64,000 nucleotides of DNA. Source: Hymenobacter nivis. Its GTDB lineage: Bacteria; Bacteroidota; Bacteroidia; Cytophagales; Hymenobacteraceae. A model generated the notes under the pieces. That model had not been told where the DNA came from. It saw only the letters and a program-made list of their open reading frames with translations, and searched no databases. Both the position numbers and the translations under genes were made by a program. Location: positions 868,001-932,000 of the forward strand of contig NZ_CP029145.1 in NCBI RefSeq assembly GCF_003149515.1, given 5' to 3'. Shown here in pieces: positions 17,536 to 26,560 of the stretch (position 1 is its first letter; each line of letters begins with the position of its first letter).

Positions 17536-17626
17536 ACGTCATGCTGAGCTTGTCGAAGCATCTCTACCGCTTCATATGAGCCGTCCAACGAAGCGGTAGA
17601 GATGCTTCGACAAGCTCAGCATGACG
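17536..17626. repeat. Palindromic repeat copy b (pyrC/purE junction)
   Basis: Arms 17536-17573 and 17590-17626 (ACGTCATGCTGAGCTTGTCG, continuing GAAGCATCTCTACCGCTTC, and reverse complement) are practically perfect, with a 16-base loop. It ends 15 bases before the purE start, so it also makes up the purE 5' region. Confidence 0.96.
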
Positions 17627-17641
17627 ACCAAATATTTTTCA

Positions 17642-18154
17642 ATGAGTACTGTTTCCACCTCCAATACCTCCAAGCCACTTGTCGGCGTTGTAATGGGCTC
17701 CAGCAGCGACTGGGACACCATGCAGCATGCCGTGCAGATGCTCACGCATTTTGGCGTAGCCCACGAAGCGCGCGTGGTGTCGGCCCACCGCATGCCCGAC
17801 GACTTGTTTGCCTACGCCGAACAAGCCGGCCCGCGCGGCTTGCAGGCCATCATCGCCGGCGCGGGTGGGGCCGCCCACCTGCCGGGCATGATGGCCGCCA
17901 AAACCACGCTGCCCGTGCTGGGGGTGCCGGTGGCCAGTCGCCATTTGCAGGGGGTAGACTCGCTGCACAGCATCGTGCAAATGCCCAAAGGGGTACCGGT
18001 GGCCACGTTTGCGATTGGCAATGCCGGGGCGGCCAATGCCGCGCTGTTCGCGGTCAGCATACTGGCCTTGCATGACGCGGGCCTGGCTACTAAGCTGCAG
18101 GCGTTTCGCGCCGAACAAACCGAAGCCGCTCGCGCCATGACGCTGCCACTATGA
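17642..18154 (+). CDS. purE: 5-(carboxyamino)imidazole ribonucleotide mutase (class I PurE)
   Basis: 170 residues from ATG 17642; the upstream in-frame ATG at 17621 lies inside the repeat. It converts N5-CAIR to CAIR in purine synthesis. The motifs [37 protein letters not shown] and [18 protein letters not shown] fit class I PurE of about 160-170 residues. The ATGA overlap with purK shows an operon and translational coupling. The protein style ([20 protein letters not shown]) resembles betaproteobacterial PurE, suggesting transfer of the purE-purK pair. Confidence 0.96.
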   Translation: MSTVSTSNTSKPLVGVVMGSSSDWDTMQHAVQMLTHFGVAHEARVVSAHRMPDDLFAYAEQAGPRGLQAIIAGAGGAAHLPGMMAAKTTLPVLGVPVASRHLQGVDSLHSIVQMPKGVPVATFAIGNAGAANAALFAVSILALHDAGLATKLQAFRAEQTEAARAMTLPL

Positions 18155-19401
18155 GCACCACTAGTCAAGTTGCCACGATGACGCCAATTTTCCCAGGCAG
18201 TGAAGATGCCGCTGGCCAGCGGGCCACGCTGGGGGTGATGGGGGGCGGCCAGCTGGGCCGCATGTTTGTGCATGCCGCCCAGCGCCTGGGTTACTTCACC
18301 GCCGTGCTGGAGCCCGACGTGCAAAGCCCGGCTGGGCAGGTGAGTCACTACCATATCCAGACCGATTACAACGACCCGGCCGGGCTGGCGCAACTGGCCC
18401 ACCTGTGCCAGGCCATCACCACCGAGTTTGAAAACGTGCCCGCCCAGGCCCTGCAAACGCTGGCGCTGACCCGGCCCGTGGCACCGGGCGCGGCCGTGGT
18501 GGGCATTGCCCAAAACCGCATCGAGGAAAAAGCCCACTTCGCGGCCTGCGCTAACTTATCAGGGGTGACCTGCGCGCCCTATGCGGTGATTGAAACGCGG
18601 GCCCAGCTGCAGGCCGTCCAGGCCGACCGGGCGGATTTGCTGCCCGGTATCCTGAAAACCGCGCGCATGGGCTACGACGGCAAGGGCCAGGTCCGCGTCA
18701 AGACCGCCGTTCAGCTGGCCGCCGCATGGGCCGAGTTGGGCGGCGCCGCTTGCGTGCTGGAAAAGCTGCTACCGCTAACCGCCGAGTGTTCGGTGCTGGT
18801 GGCGCGCGGCTGGGACGGGCGGGTTGTCAGCTTCGCGCCGCAGCGCAACGTGCATGTCGATGGCATTTTGGCCGTGACCCACGCTTACGAAGGAAATATG
18901 CCGCCCGCCCTGGCCACCAGTGCCCGCGACGCTGCTGTTTCCATCGCGCAGCATCTCGGCTACGTTGGGGTGCTGTGCGTCGAGTTTTTTGTGGTGGACG
19001 ACGGCAGCGCGCACGGCGGCCTAGTTGTCAACGAGATGGCCCCGCGCCCGCACAACAGCGGCCACTACACCCTGGACGCCTGCGACGTGTCGCAGTTTGA
19101 CCTGCAGGTCCACGCCATGGCGGGTTTGCCCTTGCCGCAGCCGCGCCAGCATTCCCCGGCAATCATGCTCAACCTACTGGGTGAGGTGTGGTTTAACGCC
19201 AACGGCCAACCGCAGGAGCCCGACTGGTCCACCGTGCTGGGCCTGCCGGGCACGCACCTGCATCTATACGGCAAGCTGCAGGCGCGCGCAGGCCGCAAAA
19301 TGGGCCACCTGACCATCACCGGCCCGGACGTCGCCAGCGTCAAAACCGTGGCGCGCCGCGCCGCTGGTCTACTCGGCTTGCCGGGGCTAAACGAAACATA
19401 A
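18151..19401 (+). CDS. purK: 5-(carboxyamino)imidazole ribonucleotide synthase
   Basis: 416 residues. It is the ATP-grasp enzyme that carboxylates AIR to N5-CAIR, the substrate of the adjacent PurE. The N-terminal nucleotide fold has [20 protein letters not shown], then [11 protein letters not shown]. The ATP-grasp core has [30 protein letters not shown] and [19 protein letters not shown]. The start ATG overlaps the purE stop (ATGA). Length and sequence style look betaproteobacterial. The stop is followed by a short gap carrying a CCCCCTCTCC/GGAGAGGGGG hairpin. Confidence 0.96.
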   Translation: MSTTSQVATMTPIFPGSEDAAGQRATLGVMGGGQLGRMFVHAAQRLGYFTAVLEPDVQSPAGQVSHYHIQTDYNDPAGLAQLAHLCQAITTEFENVPAQALQTLALTRPVAPGAAVVGIAQNRIEEKAHFAACANLSGVTCAPYAVIETRAQLQAVQADRADLLPGILKTARMGYDGKGQVRVKTAVQLAAAWAELGGAACVLEKLLPLTAECSVLVARGWDGRVVSFAPQRNVHVDGILAVTHAYEGNMPPALATSARDAAVSIAQHLGYVGVLCVEFFVVDDGSAHGGLVVNEMAPRPHNSGHYTLDACDVSQFDLQVHAMAGLPLPQPRQHSPAIMLNLLGEVWFNANGQPQEPDWSTVLGLPGTHLHLYGKLQARAGRKMGHLTITGPDVASVKTVARRAAGLLGLPGLNET

Positions 19402-19443
19402 CTGCCTTAGCATTAATCATTTCTATTCGCACCACTGTTTCCC

Positions 19444-19468
19444 CCCCCTCTCCTTTTCGGAGAGGGGG
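19444..19468. repeat. CCCCCTCTCC-TTTTC-GGAGAGGGGG hairpin
   Basis: A ten-base perfect stem with a five-base loop in the purK/carA gap, followed by GTCGGGGGTGAGG. Short C/G-rich hairpins of this kind are common dispersed intergenic words. It occupies the one junction of this block where the long palindromic repeat is absent. It ends 27 bases before the carA start. Confidence 0.7.
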
Positions 19469-19495
19469 TCGGGGGTGAGGCGCAACATCCGCACA

Positions 19496-20572
19496 ATGCC
19501 CCAAGTAACCCTAACACTAGAAGACGGCACCACAATACAAGGCGAATCCTTCGGCGCCTTCACCTCCACCGCCGGCGAGGTCGTGTTCAGCACGGCCATG
19601 ACGGGCTACCCCGAAAACCTCACCGACCCGTCCTTCGCCGGCCAGATTCTGGTGCTCACCACCCCCATGGTGGGCAACTACGGCGTGCCCGGCGAGCAGC
19701 TCTACGAGTCGATTTCGACCATTTTCGAGTCCGACAAAATCCACATTGCCGGGCTCGTGGTGAACTACTACTCCGAGGAGCACAGCCACTGGAACGCCGC
19801 CAAAAGCCTCGGCGACTGGCTGAAGGAGTACAACATCCCCGGCATCTGCGGCGTCGATACCCGCATGCTCACCAAGAAGCTGCGCGAGAAAGGCGCGATG
19901 CTGGGCAAAATCGTGGCCGAGGACGACGTGCCCTTCCACGACCCCAACCTCGACAACCTAGTGGCGCAGGTAAGCCAGCCCGGTGTGCAGCACTTCGGCA
20001 GCGGCCAGCACAAAATCGTGCTGGTCGATTGCGGCACCAAAACCAACATCATCCGCTGCTTCCTGGAGCGGGATGTGGAGCTGATTCGCGTGCCCTGGGA
20101 CTACGATTTCACGACCCTCGACTACGACGGCCTGTTCCTGAGCAACGGCCCCGGCGACCCCAAAATGTGCGAAGCCACCATCCGGCACCTGCAAAAGGCC
20201 CTAGCGCAGGACAAGCCCATTTTCGGCATCTGCCTGGGCAGCCAGCTCATGGGCCTGGCGGCGGGCGGCGACACCTTCAAGCTGAAATACGGCCACCGCA
20301 GCCATAACCAGCCCGTGAAGCTCACCGGCACCCAGCGCTGCTACATCACCAGCCAGAACCACGGCTTCGCGGTGGATACCGAAACGCTTCCCGCCGAGTG
20401 GCAGATGCTGTTCGAGAACCTGAACGACGGCACCTGCGAAGGCATCAAGCACACGTCCAAGCCGTTTTTCTCCACCCAGTTTCACCCCGAAGCCGCTGGC
20501 GGACCGGAGGATACAGAGTTTCTGTTTGATGATTTTTTAAAAGCGGTGGTTGCTTACAAAGAGGGGAAATAA
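19496..20572 (+). CDS. carA: Carbamoyl-phosphate synthase small (glutaminase) chain
   Basis: 358 residues from ATG 19496 (MPQVTLTLEDGTTIQGESFG). It supplies ammonia from glutamine to CarB. N-terminal CPSase small-chain domain: FSTAMTGYPENLTDPSFAGQ (start of the conserved block), then CGVDTRMLTKKLREKGAM. C-terminal class I amidotransferase: nucleophile Cys in FGICLGSQLMGLAAG (Ser where His is common after CLG) and the His/Glu pair in FHPEAAGGPEDTEF. CarB, its partner, lies downstream in the same direction but is separated by the 1.9 kb composite repeat element. Confidence 0.97.
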   Translation: MPQVTLTLEDGTTIQGESFGAFTSTAGEVVFSTAMTGYPENLTDPSFAGQILVLTTPMVGNYGVPGEQLYESISTIFESDKIHIAGLVVNYYSEEHSHWNAAKSLGDWLKEYNIPGICGVDTRMLTKKLREKGAMLGKIVAEDDVPFHDPNLDNLVAQVSQPGVQHFGSGQHKIVLVDCGTKTNIIRCFLERDVELIRVPWDYDFTTLDYDGLFLSNGPGDPKMCEATIRHLQKALAQDKPIFGICLGSQLMGLAAGGDTFKLKYGHRSHNQPVKLTGTQRCYITSQNHGFAVDTETLPAEWQMLFENLNDGTCEGIKHTSKPFFSTQFHPEAAGGPEDTEFLFDDFLKAVVAYKEGK

Positions 20573-20987
20573 AAGGCCGTCATGCTGAGCGGAGCGCAGC
20601 GAAGTCGAAGCATCTCTACCGCTTCGTTGAATACGTCACTAACCGTTAATTAATAGTATCAACTCTTCATCAATTTCAACATGAAACTATTGAGCTTATC
20701 CGTTTTGATGCTATTGATTTTTCGTAAACATGTGGTGGAAAAGTATGAAGGCGGAAGTCCATACCACTCGCATCTAATTGTAGCGCTGTTCAATGATTCC
20801 ACTTTTACTTACTCAACTTGGTATCACAGTAGTCCCAAGAAAATAAATACTTATAGAGGCGTTTGGCATAAGACTCCGGGGAAATTAGTACTCGATTCTC
20901 AAAAGCGCAACGGTGTATTCCACAATGATAGTTACACTCTTAGAGCGGTTTCCAATTCAATGTACAGAATTTCACGTACCTTCTGTT

Positions 20988-22021
20988 ATGAAAGCGTATT
21001 CGATTGATTTGCGGGAACGGGTAGCGGCGGCATGTGCCGCGCCGCAGGCCCGGATTTACCAAGTGGCGGCGCAATTCAGCGTTTCCATCTCCTTCGTGGA
21101 CAAGCTTTTGCGTCGTCAACGTACGAGCGGTTCGCTGGCGGCCCTGCCCGCGAGCGGCGGCCCGATGCCGCGCCTGGACCCGGCGGGCCAGGACCTGTTG
21201 CGGGCCTGTCTGGTGGCGCAGCCCGACGCGACACTGGCCGAAATAAGCCTCGCCTTGGCCGCCGCCGCCGGCCCGGCCCTGAGCCGCACGAGTACGTGGC
21301 GGGCCGTCGAGCGCCTGGGGTGGGGGCGCAAAAAAAAAGCATCCACGCCGCCGAGCGTGACACCGAACGCGTCGTAGCCTTGCGCCGCTTGTTTTTGGAA
21401 GCCATTCAGCCAGAAGATGTTACCCGTTTCGTATTCGTGGACGAGACGAGCACTAACCTCACCTACTGCCGCCGCTATGGCCGGGCCCCGGCCGGCCAGC
21501 GCCTGGACCAGGCCGTGCCGTTGCACAGCGGCCCGAACGTGACGCTCCTCGCCGCCCTGACCCCGGACGGGCTCGGGGCGTTGCTCAGCGTCAACGGGGC
21601 TGTCAACGGGGCTGTCAACGGGGCTGTCAACGGGGCTGTCAACGGGGCTGTCAACGGGGCTGTCAACGGGGCTGTCAACGGGGCTGTCAACGGCGACGTG
21701 TTTGCCGCCTACCTCGACCAGGTGCTCGGCCCCACCCTGCGGCCGGGCGACGTGGTGGTACTCGACAACCTCTCCGTGCATAAGGTGGACGGGCTGGACG
21801 ATATCGTGCGCAAATACGGGGCACGGCTGCGCTACCTGCCGCCCTATTCGCCTGATTTCAACCCCATTGAACTGGCTTTTAGCAAGCTCAAGACGTGGCC
21901 GCGCACCGCCAAGGCCCCTACCCGCGACCTGCTGGAGGAAGCCATCCGGGCCGCCGCCGAGTGGGTAACCGAACAGGATGCCAAAAATTGGTTTGACCAT
22001 TGTGGATATCATGTACAGTGA
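20988..22021 (+). CDS. IS630 transposase, -1 frameshift at A9
   Basis: The first frame starts at ATG 20988 (MKAYSIDLRERVAAACAA) and carries the helix-turn-helix region. At A9, 21330-21338, a -1 shift joins it to the frame holding the catalytic core: Asp in FVFVDETSTN, Asp in VVVLDNLSVHK and Glu in YSPDFNPIELAFSKLK. Programmed frameshifting on an A run is known for IS630. The core contains eight VNGA repeats (12-base units, 21590-21685) between the beta strand ALLS and GDVFAAYLDQVL. This expansion lies inside the RNase H-like fold and could impair activity. Confidence 0.9.
21590..21697 (+). repeat. 12-base tandem repeat (VNGA x8) inside transposase
   Basis: Eight exact copies of GTCAACGGGGCT are followed by a variant GTCAACGGCGAC. 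In frame they encode Val-Asn-Gly-Ala eight times then Val-Asn-Gly-Asp. The exactness indicates recent slippage expansion. Confidence 0.98.
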
Positions 22022-22150
22022 TTTGGAAACCGCTCTAAGGGTGACACTTTATTTCTCTATACTAAGGAGGATTCTGTGAAAAGTTACAGTTTCTATAAGG
22101 AGTATAAAACCTTAGTTCGCAAGCGGTAGCTATTCACAAAATCATCCAGC

Positions 22151-22441
22151 ATGTACGTCTACATCCTGACTAATCAAACCCAAACCGTTCTGTATATCGG
22201 CGTTACCAATGACCTCACGCAACGGCTCTACGAACACAGCGAAAACCGGGGTAATGCAGCGAAATTCACCGGACGGTATCAAGCTGATTTGCTGGTCTAC
22301 TTTGAAATAGCGCCCGATGCAACGCAGGCCATAGCAAGAGAGAAGCAATTGAAAGGCTGGACCCGCCGCAAAAAAGACGCACTGATTACCGCGTTTAATC
22401 CGACGTGGCAAGCCATTGATTTAGAAACCTGGGAAGGCTGA
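22151..22441 (+). CDS. Small GIY-YIG domain nuclease
   Basis: 96 residues made of a single GIY-YIG module: the YVYILTNQ...VLYIGVTND signature at about 2-23, a catalytic Arg in TQRLYEHSE, and REKQLKGWTRRKKDALI with the conserved region leading to the C-terminus NPTWQAIDLETWEG. This is the stand-alone UPF0213-like group, abundant in Bacteroidota, probably a nicking or cleaving nuclease. The gene lies 9 bases before the right arm of the palindromic repeat, inside the composite unit. The start at 22151 is the only good ATG. A role in repeat spread is a hypothesis from position. Confidence 0.9.
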   Translation: MYVYILTNQTQTVLYIGVTNDLTQRLYEHSENRGNAAKFTGRYQADLLVYFEIAPDATQAIAREKQLKGWTRRKKDALITAFNPTWQAIDLETWEG

Positions 22442-22547
22442 TTACTCCTTCAACGAAGCGGTAGAGATGCTTCGACTCCGCTGCGCTCCGCTCAGCATGA
22501 CGTTCAACTTACTCCGCCTGACGCTCAAAAAGAACAGTACCCTTAGA

Positions 22548-25500
22548 ATGAACAAACCCAACAAAGTACTCATCCTCGGTTCCGGCGCCCTGAAAATTGG
22601 CGAGGCCGGGGAGTTCGATTATTCGGGCTCGCAGGCCCTCAAGGCGCTGAAGGAGGAAGGCATCCGCACCATCCTCATCAACCCCAACATTGCCACCGTG
22701 CAGACCTCCGACGGTATGGCCGACGACGTGTACTTCCTGCCCGTGACGCCCTACTTCGTGGAGGAAGTCATCAAAAAGGAGCGGCCCGATGGCATTCTGG
22801 TGGCCTTTGGCGGCCAGACGGCCCTGAACTGCGCCGTGGCCCTGTACCGCGCCGGCGTGTTCGAGCAGTACGGCGTGCAGGTGCTGGGCACGCCCGTGCA
22901 GAGCATCATCGACACCGAGGACCGGGAGATTTTCAAGGTCAAGCTCGACCAGATTGGCGTGCTCTCGGCCCGCAGCGTGGCCTGCACCACGATGGCCGCC
23001 GCCCTGGCCGCCGGCGAAACCATCGGCTTCCCCATCATCGTGCGGGCCGCCTTCGCGCTGGGCGGACTGGGCAGCGGCTTCGCCAATAACATGGACGAGC
23101 TGCGCCCCCTGGCCCAGCAGGCCTTTACCACGTCCGACCAGATTCTGGTGGAAGAATCGCTGAAGGGCTGGAAGGAAGTGGAGTACGAAGTAGTGCGCGA
23201 CCAGTTTGATAACTGCATCACGGTCTGTAACATGGAGAACTTCGATCCCATCGGCATCCACACCGGCGAGAGCATCGTGGTGGCCCCGTCGCAGACGCTC
23301 AGCAACCGCGAGTACCACAAGCTGCGCACTATCGGCATCAAAACCATCCGGCACCTGGGCATTATCGGCGAGTGCAACATTCAGTACGCCCTCGACCCTT
23401 TTTCCGAAGATTATCGGGTGATTGAGGTGAATGCCCGCCTCTCGCGCTCGTCGGCGCTGGCCTCGAAAGCCACGGGCTACCCACTGGCCTTCGTGGCCGC
23501 CAAGTTAAGCCTGGGCTACTCGCTGGCCGAGCTGAAAAACAGCGTCACGCAGACCACCTCGGCCTTTTTTGAGCCCGCCCTCGACTACGTGGTGGTGAAG
23601 CTGCCGCGCTGGGACCTGGGCAAGTTCTCGGGCGTGAACCGGCAGATTGGCTCGGCCATGAAGAGCGTGGGCGAGGTGATGGCCATCGGCAAAACGTTCG
23701 AGGAAGCCATTCAGAAGGGCCTGCGGATGCTCGATACCGGCAAGCGCGGCTTCGTGGCCAACCGGCCCGACAACGTGGATAAAGATACCATCGACCAGCT
23801 CCTGAGTGAGCCGAACGAGGAGCGCATTTTCGCCATCAACAGCGCCTTCGAAGCTGGCTACACGCTGGAGCAGGTGCATCAACTCACGCGCATCGACCAC
23901 TGGTTTTTGCAGCGCCTGCTCACCATTTTCGAGCTGGGCCAGCAGCTAGCCGCTGGCCGCGCTGCGGGCCTTGATTCTTTAGAAACCAAGTTATTGCGCG
24001 AGGTGAAGAAAGCCGGTTTCTCGGACCAGCAGATTGCCGTGCAGCTGCTGGGCGAGGGTGATGTGAAGGCCGACGAGCTGCGCGTACGCGCCCGCCGCAA
24101 GGCCCTGGGCGTGCTGCCCGTGGTGAAGCAGATTGACACGCTGGCCGCCGAATTCCCAGCCAAAACCAACTACCTCTACACCACCTACCACGGCACCGAA
24201 AACGACCTGACCCGCGAAACCGCGAAGTCCATCGTGGTGCTGGGCTCGGGCGTGTACCGCATCGGCTCGTCGGTCGAGTTTGACTGGTGCGGCGTGCAGG
24301 CCGTGCAAACGGCCGCCGAGGAGGGCTACAAAACCATCCTCATCAACTACAACCCCGAAACCGTTTCGACCGACTACGACGTGAGCGACCGGCTCTACTT
24401 CGAGGAGCTGAGCTTCGAGCGGGTGATGGACATTCTGGATTTCGAGCAACCCGGCGGCGTGATTCTGAGCACCGGCGGCCAGATTCCTAACAATTTAGCC
24501 ATGCGCCTCGAAGAGGCCCACGCACCCATTTTGGGCACCACGGCCGCGCACATCGACGAGGCCGAGAACCGCCACAAGTTCAGTAGTATTATGGACGAGC
24601 TGGGCATTGCCCAGCCCCGCTGGAAGGAGCTGACTTCGCTGGAAACCATGCATGGGTTCGTGCGGGAAGTGGGCTACCCGGTGCTCATCCGACCGAGTTA
24701 CGTGCTGTCGGGCGCGGCCATGAATGTGGTTTCCAACGCCTTCGAGCTGGAAGAATTCCTGAAAGCGGCCAGGGAAGTCAGCGCCGAATATCCGGTGGTA
24801 GTGTCCGAATTCATGCAAGAAGCCAAGGAAATTGAGCTGGACGCGGTGGCCGATAAGGGCGAAATCGTGAGCTACGCCATTTCCGAGCACGTCGAGTTTG
24901 CCGGCGTGCACTCCGGCGACGCCACCATGTACTATCCGCCCCAGCGGGTGTACGTGGGCACCATCCGCAAGCTCAAAATCATTGCCGAAAAGGTGGCCAA
25001 ACGCTACGAAATCAGCGGCCCGTTCAACATCCAGTTTCTGGAAAAAAACGGGGCCATCAGCGTGATTGAGTGCAACCTGCGCGCCTCGCGCAGCTACCCC
25101 TTCGTATCGAAAATCTCGGGTAACAACCTCATCAAAAAGGCCACTCAGGTGCTGCTGGGCAAGGAAGTAATGCGCGACGAAAGCGAGCGAATCTACGACC
25201 TGCCCTTCGTGGGCGTGAAGGCCCCGCAGTTCTCCTTCACCCGCCTGCCCGGCGCCGACCCGGTGATGCGCGTCGACATGGTGAGCACCGGCGAAGTGGG
25301 CTGCCTGGGCGATACCGCCGAGGAAGCCCTGCTGAAATCGATGCTGAGCGTGGGCTACAAAATCCCCGAGAAAACGGTGCTCATTTCCGGCGGCCCCATC
25401 CAGTCGAAAGTGGCGCTGCTCTCTGCCACCGGGCTGCTAGTGAAGCGGGGCTACCAGATTTACGCCACCAAGGGCACCCATCGCTTCTTCGCCGAAAATA

Positions 25501-25778
25501 ACATCCCCAGCAACCTGCTCTTCTGGCCCGACGACCTACAGGAGCCCAACGTGCTGACCTACCTGAAGGAAAAGAAAATTGACCTGGTCATCAACATCCC
25601 CAAAAACCTATCAAAAGGCGAATTAGATAACGACTACAAAATTCGCCGCACCGCCGTGGATTCCGGTGTGCCCTTGCTGACGAATGCACGGCTGGCAAAG
25701 GCGTTTATTAAGGCGTTTTGTACGCTGGAGATGAAGGACTTGAAGATTAAGAGCTGGAACGAGTATAAGGCAATGTAG
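22548..25778 (+). CDS. carB: Carbamoyl-phosphate synthase large chain
   Basis: 1076 residues from ATG 22548 (MNKPNKVLILGSGALKIGEAG); upstream frame lies in the repeat arm. Two homologous ATP-grasp halves: the first with LVAFGGQTALNCAVAL, IIVRAAFALGGLGSGF and IEVNARLSRSSALASKATGY; the second from about residue 555 (SIVVLGSGVYRIGSSVEFDW, then ILSTGGQIPNNLA, IRPSYVLSGAAM and IECNLRASRSYPFVSK). A C-terminal MGS-like allosteric domain follows (SATGLLVKRGYQIYATKGTH). It makes carbamoyl phosphate for pyrimidines and arginine using ammonia from CarA. It looks intact and native. Confidence 0.97.
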   Translation: MNKPNKVLILGSGALKIGEAGEFDYSGSQALKALKEEGIRTILINPNIATVQTSDGMADDVYFLPVTPYFVEEVIKKERPDGILVAFGGQTALNCAVALYRAGVFEQYGVQVLGTPVQSIIDTEDREIFKVKLDQIGVLSARSVACTTMAAALAAGETIGFPIIVRAAFALGGLGSGFANNMDELRPLAQQAFTTSDQILVEESLKGWKEVEYEVVRDQFDNCITVCNMENFDPIGIHTGESIVVAPSQTLSNREYHKLRTIGIKTIRHLGIIGECNIQYALDPFSEDYRVIEVNARLSRSSALASKATGYPLAFVAAKLSLGYSLAELKNSVTQTTSAFFEPALDYVVVKLPRWDLGKFSGVNRQIGSAMKSVGEVMAIGKTFEEAIQKGLRMLDTGKRGFVANRPDNVDKDTIDQLLSEPNEERIFAINSAFEAGYTLEQVHQLTRIDHWFLQRLLTIFELGQQLAAGRAAGLDSLETKLLREVKKAGFSDQQIAVQLLGEGDVKADELRVRARRKALGVLPVVKQIDTLAAEFPAKTNYLYTTYHGTENDLTRETAKSIVVLGSGVYRIGSSVEFDWCGVQAVQTAAEEGYKTILINYNPETVSTDYDVSDRLYFEELSFERVMDILDFEQPGGVILSTGGQIPNNLAMRLEEAHAPILGTTAAHIDEAENRHKFSSIMDELGIAQPRWKELTSLETMHGFVREVGYPVLIRPSYVLSGAAMNVVSNAFELEEFLKAAREVSAEYPVVVSEFMQEAKEIELDAVADKGEIVSYAISEHVEFAGVHSGDATMYYPPQRVYVGTIRKLKIIAEKVAKRYEISGPFNIQFLEKNGAISVIECNLRASRSYPFVSKISGNNLIKKATQVLLGKEVMRDESERIYDLPFVGVKAPQFSFTRLPGADPVMRVDMVSTGEVGCLGDTAEEALLKSMLSVGYKIPEKTVLISGGPIQSKVALLSATGLLVKRGYQIYATKGTHRFFAENNIPSNLLFWPDDLQEPNVLTYLKEKKIDLVINIPKNLSKGELDNDYKIRRTAVDSGVPLLTNARLAKAFIKAFCTLEMKDLKIKSWNEYKAM

Positions 25779-25798
25779 CGCGGACTTTGTAGTTCGCG
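25779..25798. terminator. Hairpin just after carB
   Basis: CGCGGACT-TTGT-AGTTCGCG directly follows the carB stop; an 8-base stem with one mismatch. No T run follows, and the ISKra4-like element begins three bases later, possibly having displaced the tail of a terminator. Confidence 0.5.
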
Positions 25799-26560
25799 TA
25801 TGGGTGTAATTCAAACTTTCGCTTAGCTATTTTTGAGTAGTTGAGTGACGAGGTCGAATTTTCGGCTTTTACAGGCTGTGCGCAGGCGCAGCAGATGGTC
25901 GCAGCCGTGGTTGGCCTAGCGTTGGCCGGAGCGTTTCATGCGTACTTGCAGGACACTTCGGTGGGCGGCTTCGATGGGACCGCTGCCAATGAGCAGGCCG
26001 GCGGCCCGATAAGAGCCGTAGCGCATGCGGTGGTGGTTGGCGTGCAGTAGGTCCCCAGGCGCTGGCGCTCGGCCTGGGGCAGTTGCCGCAGCCCGGCCAC
26101 GTGGGCTTCGACCCGCTCGCTCTCGTCGGCCAGCAGATGTGGCTGTTGGCGCTCAAGCCACGCGGGGCCTTGCGGGGCCTTACGGCAGCAACCGGGCCAC
26201 GGCGGCCAGCTTTTCGACCACGTGGTAGTAGTCAAGAATGTGGGTAGCAGCGGGGTAGGTAGCCGCTAACCAGTTACCAATCCACTCGGCACCGTCGGTG
26301 ATAAATACCTTTTGGGCGGCACTATCGGGCGGCAGCCGCCGCTCAAAGTGGGGCGTGAAACCGCTATAATGGCCTCGATGGGCCACGTATTCGGAAGCTT
26401 GTGGCCCGGCGGGTCCGTCGGCGGGCACGGCGGCGGGCACGCGGCCGAGTTTGGTTTCCTGCCATCCCTGGTCGGTGAAGAGCATACTGCCGTCCACCAT
26501 CCCATAAACCAGGCCCGGGGCCTGCGCTTGCTGCCCAGCCAGCGTGGGGGAGGGCGTACT

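Larger units (their letters stand above)
20943..22035 (+). mobile_element. IS630-family element (copy 1)
   Basis: 1093 bases bounded by inverted ends GAGCGGTTTCCAA and TTGGAAACCGCTC and by a TA on each side (20941-20942 and 22036-22037), the TA duplication typical of IS630. It is complete and inserted into a small hypothetical gene whose frame is exactly restored on removal. Confidence 0.95.
20681..22129 (+). pseudogene. Small hypothetical gene split by IS630
   Basis: The frame starts at ATG 20681 (MKLLSLSVLMLLIF, a probable signal or anchor segment). At 20941 it is entered by the IS630. Removing 20943-22037 (the IS and one TA copy) restores an uninterrupted 117-residue frame: ...DSYTLKGDTLFLYTKEDSV...EYKTLVRKR with TAG at 22127-22129. 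Codon use is AT-richer than neighbouring genes. The middle (FNDSTFTYSTWYH, YRGVWHKTPGKLVLD) suggests a small beta-rich secreted protein. No family recognised. Confidence 0.8.
20578..22503. mobile_element. Composite unit: split palindromic-repeat arms around hypothetical gene, IS630 and GIY-YIG gene
   Basis: Left arm 20578-20630 (CGTCATGCTGAGCGGAGCGC, then AGCGAAGTCGAAGCATCTCT and ACCGCTTCGTTG) and right arm 22451-22503 are inverted copies over about 52 bases with only one or two mismatches. Both carry the same GGAGCGCAGCG-type insert absent from the other repeats, so they are two halves of one element. Between them are a small hypothetical gene, an IS630 inside that gene, and a GIY-YIG nuclease gene. 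Without the IS630 the unit would be about 0.83 kb. No clear target duplication was seen outside the arms. Confidence 0.6.

Noticed and set aside
21590-21697. Tandem repeat as a CRISPR array
   Set aside because: The 12-base units have no spacers and lie in frame inside a transposase gene.
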